Below are positions 58,071 to 64,000 of a DNA stretch of 64,000 bases, piece after piece (positions within the stretch are counted from its first letter, which is position 1; the number at the start of each line of letters is the position of its first letter). Below the pieces are notes generated by a model. That model did not search any database and had not been told where the DNA came from. It saw only the letters and a list, made by a program, of their open reading frames with translations. Origin of the DNA: Campylobacter subantarcticus LMG 24377 (GTDB lineage Bacteria > Campylobacterota > Campylobacteria > Campylobacterales > Campylobacteraceae). The stretch is taken from the NCBI RefSeq assembly GCF_000816305.1, contig NZ_CP007773.1:124001-188000 (forward strand), in the 5' to 3' direction. A program made the translations under genes and the position numbers.

Positions 58071-58685
58071 ATGCAAGGGTATATTTTACACACTCAGAGT
58101 GTAAAAGATGAGGATTTAATCGTTTATCTTTTAAGTGCTAAAAAAGTTATTAAAAGTTATAGATTTTATGGTATGCGTCATTCTAATATATTAAGTGGGT
58201 ATAAGATTGATTTTGAACTTGAGGAAAGCTCAAGATTTTTACCACGCTTAAAAGATGTTTTGCATATTGGTTTTTCTTGGATTTTAGATAGAGATAAAAT
58301 GTTTTTTTGGCAGGAGTTTGTTAAGCTTTTTTATTGGCATTTAAAAGATGTTGAAGAAATTGATAACTTTTACTTTGAACTTTTAGAAGATTGTGCTAAG
58401 CGTTTTGAAAAACAAGATTGTAAGCGGGTTATAGTAGATGCTTATTTAAAAATTTTAAATTTTGAAGGCCGTTTACATAAAAGCTTTGTGTGTTTTTATT
58501 GTGATGAACATATACAAAAAAATGTTGTACTAGTAAGAGCTTTTTTACCCACTCATAGAAAATGCACTTTTGGTTATGAGTTTAAGACTAAAGATCTTAT
58601 AAAGTTTTATAAAAATTTTAATTCATCGCATTTTAGCGATGAATATATTGATAATTTATATAAAATCATTAAAGAGGGTTTTTAA
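58071..58685 (+). CDS. recO: RecO-like recombination mediator
   Basis: The 204-residue protein begins MQGYILHTQSVKDEDLIVYLL, the RecO-type OB-fold start. A helical middle and a zinc site follow, with CFYCDEH near 141-147 and HRKC near 163-166. The epsilonproteobacterial form is shorter and diverged. RecO loads RecA on SSB-coated DNA, so it is functionally tied to recA in this window. It starts one base after the hydrolase stop. Its 3' end overlaps the convergent small gene by 17 bases. Confidence 0.8.
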   Translation: MQGYILHTQSVKDEDLIVYLLSAKKVIKSYRFYGMRHSNILSGYKIDFELEESSRFLPRLKDVLHIGFSWILDRDKMFFWQEFVKLFYWHLKDVEEIDNFYFELLEDCAKRFEKQDCKRVIVDAYLKILNFEGRLHKSFVCFYCDEHIQKNVVLVRAFLPTHRKCTFGYEFKTKDLIKFYKNFNSSHFSDEYIDNLYKIIKEGF

Positions 58686-58989
58686 GAGTAATATCATACA
58701 TCATAATAGCCTCTTGTCTTAATTTTGCAATGATATTTGCACTATCAATATGTGTATTTTTTATAATAGTTTCCTTGCTATTTTGAATATCTTCAAGCAA
58801 ATTTCCAAGTTGTTTTTGAGAACTTTGTAAGCAAGTGCTTATACATTTTGGCTGTGTTTGTTGTAAAACTTGCTCGAAATTTAAACTTTGATTGTTAAGC
58901 TTTGAAGCATGTGCTGCTAAATTGTTCGCACTTGTTCTAATACCGCCTAATGCTTTGTAAATCCCTTTTGAATTGATATGAGCTGCCAT
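58669..58989 (-). CDS. Small protein with flagellar-axial-like N-terminus
   Basis: The 106-residue protein begins MAAHINSKGIYKALGGIRTS and continues with ANNLAAHASKLN. The spacing of hydrophobic residues and the A-x-x-x-N-L-A pattern recall the D0 helix of flagellar rod and hook proteins. The C-terminal helix NIIAKLRQEAIMMYDITL could pair with it. It has no signal peptide and two cysteines (C49 and C53). A good AAGGAAGGTTC site precedes the ATG. No sigma-28 or sigma-54 promoter is obvious upstream. The flagellar link is a guess. Confidence 0.7.
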   Translation of the reverse strand: MAAHINSKGIYKALGGIRTSANNLAAHASKLNNQSLNFEQVLQQTQPKCISTCLQSSQKQLGNLLEDIQNSKETIIKNTHIDSANIIAKLRQEAIMMYDITLKNPL

Positions 58990-59050
58990 GAACCTTCCTT
59001 GTTTTATGGTATCTCTTCATTCATATTGCTTAGAAATTTACAAGCAAAAA

Positions 59051-59977
59051 TCATTCCTTATTGAAAAATTCTTGAATATATTTCCACATAACTTCTACAT
59101 CATTAATGCGATTAACACAATCTCTAAAATTAGAAGCATCATCATAGCCTTTAGAATATTCATGTAAGTGTTTTCTAAAGATACTTATGCCTTGTTCTTT
59201 ATAATGTTTTAGTATTTCTTCAAAATGTGCAAAAATGATTTTATTTTTCATGGTTTTATTGATTTTTTTACCAGTTTTTATTTCATAAAATATCCAAGGC
59301 TTTCCTATGCTTGCACGCCCTATCATCAAAGCATCACAATTTGTTATTTTAAATACTTCTTTGGCATTATCTTCGCTAATATCGCCATTTGCTACTAAAG
59401 GAATTTTGATATTTTCTTTGGCTAAAGCTATGGCTTCATAATCAGCATTTCCACTATACATTTGTTTTCTAGTGCGACCATGCATACTGATAAAATCTAC
59501 TCCAGCATTTTCACAGGCTTTAGTAATGGTAATGGGATCTTTTTTATCAAATCCCAGTCTTACTTTGACACTAGTTAATTTTTTATTGCTTGTGTTCTTG
59601 ATAAGTTCTAAAATTCTTTGTAGTTTATCAAGATCTTGTAAAAGAGCGCTACCTGCACATTGTTTTATAACCTTATTCACAGGGCAACCACAATTAAAAT
59701 CAATACCATCTATAAAATCAAAACGATTTAAAATTTCTACTGCTTTGCAAATTACGCTTTCATCTGAGCCTGCAATTTGAACTATGTAAGGATTTTCAAG
59801 TTCGGCTTTTTCTAGCATTTTAAGAGTTTTTGAGCTCTCATATACTAAGGCATTAGAACTTATCATTTCACTAATGGTTACATCAGCCCCAAATTGCTTT
59901 ACTAAATTTCTTAATGGCAAGTCTGAAAAACCTGCCATAGGGGCTAAAAATAAAGGCTTCTTGCTAAAATCTATCAT
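59051..59977 (-). CDS. dus: tRNA-dihydrouridine synthase
   Basis: This FMN-dependent enzyme reduces uridines in the tRNA D-loop. The 308-residue protein has LAPMAGFSDLPLRNLVKQFG near 11-30, the catalytic-cysteine loop DGIDFNCGCPVNKVIKQCAGSALL near 90-113 and HGRTRKQMYSG near 166-176. GDISEDNA and ALMIGRASIGKPW bind FMN. It is the last gene of the accD operon and overlaps the gene before it by four bases. Confidence 0.95.
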   Translation of the reverse strand: MIDFSKKPLFLAPMAGFSDLPLRNLVKQFGADVTISEMISSNALVYESSKTLKMLEKAELENPYIVQIAGSDESVICKAVEILNRFDFIDGIDFNCGCPVNKVIKQCAGSALLQDLDKLQRILELIKNTSNKKLTSVKVRLGFDKKDPITITKACENAGVDFISMHGRTRKQMYSGNADYEAIALAKENIKIPLVANGDISEDNAKEVFKITNCDALMIGRASIGKPWIFYEIKTGKKINKTMKNKIIFAHFEEILKHYKEQGISIFRKHLHEYSKGYDDASNFRDCVNRINDVEVMWKYIQEFFNKE

Positions 59978-60957
59978 TGTATTAATTTTTCAAGTTCTAT
60001 TTTTTTATTATGTTCTCTTAAAAAGAGTAAGAGTCTAAAGTCCTTATGTTCATTTTGATCATTTACTAATTCATTAAGCAATTCATCATACATGCCAAAT
60101 TCTGCTAAAGTATAAAGATAAGCTCTTAAAGCTTGAGGATGACTGTTTTTTAACTTTTTAAACAAAGCAATTAATATTTGAGGTTCTATTTTTTTACAAA
60201 GCATTTTAGCACAGCGTAAATATGACTTATCATCTAAAGTATTCATACTAAGTAAAACTTCGATTTCAGCATGATTTAATTCTAAATTTTCTTTTTCAAA
60301 TCTATCCAAAAGTAATAAAATATCATCTTGATTTTTTTGAGTTTTTAGTGTTTTAATCTGACTATAGGGTGCATTTTCTAACACCATTTTATAAGCAAAA
60401 TTTTCTAGCTCACCTGTTAAGATATCTTTGTTTTTGATAAAAGAAAAAGCATAATTGCTATCATTTTGAAAGCGATTTTTTTCATTTAAAATGAAAATTT
60501 CATTATTTGAATCTAATTTATATTTTTTTAATTCTACAATTTCTTTTTTTTCTAAGTGCTCAAAAATATCAATAATTTCATCTATTTTAGGATTTTGAAT
60601 TTTTTCTTTAAAACAAAGAGCTTGCGTATTTTTAGCTATATCTTGAAATTCTTGAGTTTTAAATTTAACCTTGCTCGTTTTTTTTAAAAAAATATCAATA
60701 ATAAAATTTTCATAATTTTTACTATCTTTAATTAGATTTTTATATTGTAAATGTTTTAAAAAGCCATAAAAACTCATATGTGCTAAAGCTAGTATCATTA
60801 AAAATAAAGCAGGTAAAACAACCCATAGACTAATAGGTAAATTTAATTCAAAGGTGGAAATTTTAAAAGTATAATTTCCTAAATTTAGATTATAAACTAA
60901 GGCTGCGATGATTAGAAGATAAACTAAACTTGCAAAGAAAAATAATCTAATTTTCAT
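59974..60957 (-). CDS. Membrane protein of unknown function between dksA and dus
   Basis: The 327-residue protein has two N-terminal membrane helices (about 5-25 and 43-65) and a large cytoplasmic, helical, charged C-terminal region (about 75-327). No catalytic motif is evident. The later part has short repeated helices (LRCAKMLCKKIEPQILIALF; YLYTLAEFGMYDELLNEL) that look like TPR or HEAT repeats. It is linked by ATGA overlaps on both sides to dksA and dus, and I recall a similar gene in that place in C. jejuni. Confidence 0.8.
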   Translation of the reverse strand: MKIRLFFFASLVYLLIIAALVYNLNLGNYTFKISTFELNLPISLWVVLPALFLMILALAHMSFYGFLKHLQYKNLIKDSKNYENFIIDIFLKKTSKVKFKTQEFQDIAKNTQALCFKEKIQNPKIDEIIDIFEHLEKKEIVELKKYKLDSNNEIFILNEKNRFQNDSNYAFSFIKNKDILTGELENFAYKMVLENAPYSQIKTLKTQKNQDDILLLLDRFEKENLELNHAEIEVLLSMNTLDDKSYLRCAKMLCKKIEPQILIALFKKLKNSHPQALRAYLYTLAEFGMYDELLNELVNDQNEHKDFRLLLFLREHNKKIELEKLIQ

Positions 60958-61310
60958 AGCTCTTTCCTTTTTTCTAAATTTTCACGACAATTGATACAAT
61001 ATTTTGCATGAGGTTTAACCTTAAGTCTTTCAGGATGAATATCATCTTCACAATACTCACAAATACCATAAGTATTGTTATCTATTTTACTTAATGAATG
61101 TTTAATTTCTTCTAGTTCGGCTTTTAAATTTTCATTGATTTTAAAATCAATATGAGAACTATTGTCAATTTGCTGCAAATCAACTTCATCTCTAGGTTCA
61201 CTATCTTGTAGATTGTGGATATTGTCTATATTACCTTGAAGTTCTTGTAAAATTTCTTTTTGTCTTTGAAGTAATATATTTTTAAATTCTTCAAGATTTA
61301 ATTCTTGCAT
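60954..61310 (-). CDS. dksA: DksA/TraR-family RNA polymerase regulator
   Basis: DksA modulates RNA polymerase in the secondary channel with ppGpp. The 118-residue protein has a coiled coil (about 8-75, with acidic residues near the tip, EPRDEVD) and a C4 zinc finger with C84, C87, C105 and C108. It is short, as in other campylobacters, where it controls rRNA and stress genes. It is eight bases after rlmH. Confidence 0.93.
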   Translation of the reverse strand: MQELNLEEFKNILLQRQKEILQELQGNIDNIHNLQDSEPRDEVDLQQIDNSSHIDFKINENLKAELEEIKHSLSKIDNNTYGICEYCEDDIHPERLKVKPHAKYCINCRENLEKRKEL

Positions 61311-61318
61311 AAACGCTC

Positions 61319-61774
61319 CTATTTGTGATATGGGTGATTTGTATTAATGCAAAATGCACGATAAATTTGCTCTAAAAGCATAGTTTTAGCAAATTTATGT
61401 ACTAAGGTCATTTTACTAAGAGCTATGCTTGTATGCATTTGTGCGATAAATTCTTGCTCAAATCCATAAGCACCACCTATAAAAAATGTAATTTCATTTT
61501 TATCTTGCAATAATTTTGCAAATTCTACGCTTGTAAACTCCTTACCTTTTTCATCTAAGGCTATACAAAAGCCTTTTTTGTAAGGATTTAGTGCATTTGT
61601 ATAAGATTTTTTTGCTTCTATAGAGTTAGTATTTTGTGCTTGATTAATTTTGTTATTAAAAACACATATGTCATTAAAACTACAAAATTTCTTAATGAGC
61701 TTAGTATAATGCTCATCTATCTTGCTAAATTCATCATTATTATTTTTTTGAATGCTTAAAAGATTAATTTGCAT
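61319..61774 (-). CDS. rlmH: 23S rRNA pseudouridine-1915 N3-methyltransferase RlmH
   Basis: RlmH methylates pseudouridine 1915 in helix 69 of 23S rRNA. The 151-residue SPOUT protein has the SAM-binding knot [13 protein letters not shown] near 95-107 and the end [20 protein letters not shown] near 126-145 with HPYHK. It is the standard size. It overlaps accD by 11 bases. Confidence 0.95.
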   Translation of the reverse strand: MQINLLSIQKNNNDEFSKIDEHYTKLIKKFCSFNDICVFNNKINQAQNTNSIEAKKSYTNALNPYKKGFCIALDEKGKEFTSVEFAKLLQDKNEITFFIGGAYGFEQEFIAQMHTSIALSKMTLVHKFAKTMLLEQIYRAFCINTNHPYHK

Positions 61775-62618
61775 TTTTAATTTTAGAAAAAAATCTTAAA
61801 AAATCTGCTATAAATTTTTTATGTTCACTTCTTTCTACAATCGCATCAATCAATCCATGTTCAAGTAAAAATTCAGCCTTCTGAAAGCCTTCTGGTAAAT
61901 CAGCTCCTATGGTTTGCTTAATTACCCTAGCTCCTGCAAAGCCTACTAAAGCACCAGGTTCAGCCATGATGATATCTCCAAGCCAAGCAAAAGACGCGCT
62001 TACACCACCCATTGTTGGATCAGTTAATACTGAAATATAAGGAAGTTTTTCTTCTGCCAACAGTTTTAATGCTGCACTAGTTTTGCTCATTTGCATTAAA
62101 GAATAAGTACTTTCTTGCATTCTAGCTCCACCGCTTGCACTCACTATGACAACAGGGGTTTTTTTCTCAATAGCTCTTTCAATAGCTCTAAGAATTTTTT
62201 CACCTTCTACTGAGCCTAAGCTTCCACCCATGAAAGAAAAATCAAAAACAATAAGTTGAGTTTTTATCCCATCTATAGTACATTCTCCGCTTATTATGGC
62301 GCTTTTTCTACCTGTTTTTTCTTCATTCTCTGCTAATCTTTTTTTATATGATTTGCTATCTACAAATTTAAGTGGATCAATTGCATGTAAGTCTTTATCC
62401 ATTTCCATAAAAGAGCCTTCATCGCTAAGTAATTCAATGCGTTTTAGAGGGTTTAATCTCATATGAAAATTACATTTAGGACAAACATTATAACAAGTTT
62501 CTATTTCTTTATAATACATTAACGCATGGCAAGAATTGCATTTTACCCAGTGATTTGGAGCTTCGCTTGGAGCAGCTTGCTTGCGTCTTATACTAGAAAA
62601 AATATCTAAAAAATTCAT
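61764..62618 (-). CDS. accD: Acetyl-CoA carboxylase carboxyltransferase subunit beta
   Basis: AccD with AccA moves CO2 from carboxybiotin to acetyl-CoA. The 284-residue protein has the N-terminal zinc ribbon C27, C30, C46 and C49, and the crotonase-fold body ([20 protein letters not shown] near 156-175; [17 protein letters not shown] near 201-217). It leads the accD-rlmH-dksA-unknown-dus operon. The TATAAT box lies 28 bases upstream, in the tail of the bamA terminator. Confidence 0.96.
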   Translation of the reverse strand: MNFLDIFSSIRRKQAAPSEAPNHWVKCNSCHALMYYKEIETCYNVCPKCNFHMRLNPLKRIELLSDEGSFMEMDKDLHAIDPLKFVDSKSYKKRLAENEEKTGRKSAIISGECTIDGIKTQLIVFDFSFMGGSLGSVEGEKILRAIERAIEKKTPVVIVSASGGARMQESTYSLMQMSKTSAALKLLAEEKLPYISVLTDPTMGGVSASFAWLGDIIMAEPGALVGFAGARVIKQTIGADLPEGFQKAEFLLEHGLIDAIVERSEHKKFIADFLRFFSKIKNAN

Positions 62619-62645
62619 TATCTCTACCTAAAATAAAATTTCAAA

Positions 62646-62651
62646 ATTATA
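62646..62651 (-). promoter_or_regulatory. accD operon -10 box
   Basis: The minus strand reads TTGCTATAAT, a TG-extended -10 box starting directly after the bamA terminator stem. Confidence 0.6.
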
Positions 62652-62680
62652 GCAAGATTTTGTTGCTTTTAAAATCTTGC
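62652..62680 (-). terminator. bamA terminator
   Basis: GCAAGATTTT (62652-62661) and AAAATCTTGC (62671-62680) form a perfect 10-bp stem around a nine-base loop that includes part of the bamA stop codon. The tail on the minus strand is TATAATTTTG, shared with the accD promoter. Confidence 0.7.
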
Positions 62681-64000
62681 ACCCAACATAAACTCAAATT
62701 TGCTCAAATCATCTTTTGAACTAGTATTAAATGGTTTAGCAAAAACTAAATTTAAAGCACCTAGCGGGGTTAACCACTCAAAACCAACACCTGTACTCCA
62801 TCTTTGAATTTGACTTAAAGAACTCTCTCCTATAGCACCATAGTCAAAAAATACACTTCCTCTAAGTTTAATTCTATCAAAGATTGGAAAGCTAAGTTCT
62901 ACAGAATTTGCAAAAGCAACTGTACCACCTGTTTCATCACCCCATTCGTTTTTAGGACTCACGCTTCTTCTATCAAAACCTCTAATGGTTCCTATACCAC
63001 CAAGATATAATTTTTCATTGATAGGTAAATAGCCTTGATCCCATACCTTATAAAAACTTGCTTTATAACGATAAATCAAATCCCATCCTATAAATTCTTC
63101 CAAGCCTTGATAATAATTAAATTTAGTAGTAGAACTTATAAATTCTTGATCTCCGCCTAAGCCTGCATATTCAAGCGAAGTTGAGGCGATAAAACCTGAT
63201 CTTGGTAGATAATAATCATCTGTATTGTTAAACACTATTGAAGGAGTGATAGAACTTTTATAGGTTTTACCAAGTTTATATCCTTGAGCGATTAAGCGAT
63301 CGCTCAAATGATAAATATCACTTTGTTCAAGATTATAAGTTAAATCTATGCTTGTATATCTTCCTAAAGTTTTGCCAACGCTTATATTAAAACCATAGTT
63401 TCTCTCATCATAGCTATCCCATTCTAAACGATCTGAATATAATGATCCTCCAAGAGAATAATCACTATCATTTACTCTAGGATTTCTTAAAGATACTCTA
63501 CCAGAAAGTGTATCATCGCCTTTATCTATACTTACATTCCCTTTCATACCAGAGCCTAAGATATTTGCATCAGATAATGAAGCACTAAGTAAAATTCCAT
63601 CGCTAGTTCCATAGCCAATACCACCTGAAATGGCTCCAGTTGAGGCTTCCTTGACTTCTACTATTAAGTCAATATGTGTGTCATCTACCCTTTGCTCTTT
63701 AATATCTACATTTTCAAAATACGCAGTTCTTCTTAGGGCATTTCTTGAGTCTATTAAATCAGTTCTATTATAAAGATTGCCTTCAGTTAGGTAAAGTTCT
63801 CTACGAATAACCCTATCAACTGTTTTGGTATTGCCTGAGATGATGACATCTCTTATATATACTTTTTCATTAGGTATGACTTTAAAAATAATCATAGCTT
63901 CATGATTTTCTCTATCTTTTTGTATATCAGGTATAACTTGTACAAAAGCATAGCCTAAATCAGCTGTTTTAATTTCTATAGTTTTTATATCTTCTCTTAG
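62669..64000 (-). CDS. bamA: Outer membrane assembly factor BamA (N-terminus beyond window)
   Basis: This is the C-terminal 443 codons of the Omp85-family channel that inserts beta-barrel proteins into the outer membrane. The frame is open from the window edge and first shows POTRA-domain parts (ending AYFENVDIKEQRVDDTHIDL-like strand and helix). The 16-strand barrel follows. The Omp85 signatures GGIGTIRGFDRRSVSP near the lid loop and FEFMLGARF at the C-terminus, ending in Phe, are present. The N-terminal signal peptide and first POTRAs are outside the window. Confidence 0.95.
   Translation of the reverse strand, partial: LREDIKTIEIKTADLGYAFVQVIPDIQKDRENHEAMIIFKVIPNEKVYIRDVIISGNTKTVDRVIRRELYLTEGNLYNRTDLIDSRNALRRTAYFENVDIKEQRVDDTHIDLIVEVKEASTGAISGGIGYGTSDGILLSASLSDANILGSGMKGNVSIDKGDDTLSGRVSLRNPRVNDSDYSLGGSLYSDRLEWDSYDERNYGFNISVGKTLGRYTSIDLTYNLEQSDIYHLSDRLIAQGYKLGKTYKSSITPSIVFNNTDDYYLPRSGFIASTSLEYAGLGGDQEFISSTTKFNYYQGLEEFIGWDLIYRYKASFYKVWDQGYLPINEKLYLGGIGTIRGFDRRSVSPKNEWGDETGGTVAFANSVELSFPIFDRIKLRGSVFFDYGAIGESSLSQIQRWSTGVGFEWLTPLGALNLVFAKPFNTSSKDDLSKFEFMLGARF

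Overview
This window is a chromosomal segment of a Campylobacter, most likely of the C. lari group. It is strongly AT-rich and almost fully coding. Many genes overlap by a few bases (ATGA, TAATG, TGATG). The flagellin pair, the Maf family, PseI, CosR, the group III truncated haemoglobin, the futalosine-route menaquinone gene and an ATP synthase operon starting with b' and b all belong to this genus. I cannot fix the species from the sequence alone. From memory of C. jejuni gene order, the window is a mosaic of blocks lying apart there: dcuA/aspA; moaC and neighbours; the truncated haemoglobin; recA-eno to topA; flagellins; fliN to cytochrome c peroxidase; and rplU to bamA.

Layout. 1-4.5 kb: dcuA (cut by the window edge), aspA and a chemoreceptor with an amino-acid-type Cache domain. 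4.6-7.7 kb: a gene of unknown function, a DUF493 gene, moaC, a tiny very acidic protein, an unknown gene and a truncated haemoglobin. 7.7-18.5 kb: an AMIN-domain glycoprotein candidate, an FtsB-like protein with an apparent CTG start, eno, recA, mqnD, fliQ, murB, an unknown periplasmic protein, a CysQ-type phosphatase, a CPA2 antiporter, bioB, and topA with a frameshift at an A8 run. 18.6-32.5 kb: the flagellin glycosylation region. It holds one Maf gene, flaA (sigma-28 promoter, leader hairpin with GGA in the loop), flaB (sigma-54 promoter), four tandem Maf genes on the other strand, and pseI. Two of the four Maf genes carry a G9 tract at the same place near the N-terminus. 32.6-38.9 kb: CheX-like, FliN and FliO-like genes; Ppx/GppA, ferredoxin, cosR, folB and plsY; and a dihaem peroxidase. 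39-64 kb: rplU-rpmA-obgE, a DUF6194 gene where C. jejuni has proB, fmt-birA-parA-parB, the ATP synthase operon, the Tol-Pal envelope system, slyD-fabD-mtnN-ttcA-like-hydrolase-recO, a small possibly flagellar gene, then on the minus strand accD-rlmH-dksA-unknown-dus and the 3' part of bamA.

How the genes fit together. Pseudaminic acid made with PseI is the sugar that Maf proteins are thought to attach to flagellin, so the 18-32 kb region joins filament structure, its sugar and its transferase-like factors. Both G9 tracts are in frame here, and gain or loss of one G brings a stop within about ten codons, so two Maf genes look switchable. The Tol-Pal block encodes several periplasmic proteins with D/E-X-N-X-S/T sequons for the Campylobacter N-glycosylation system.

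The points most worth following are the topA frameshift with its intact downstream zinc-ribbon frame, the paired contingency tracts in the Maf array, the GGA-loop hairpin in the flaA leader, the DUF6194 gene in the proB slot, the CTG start, and the TtcA-like protein lacking one expected cluster cysteine. I saw no tRNA, rRNA, insertion sequence, prophage or CRISPR array.
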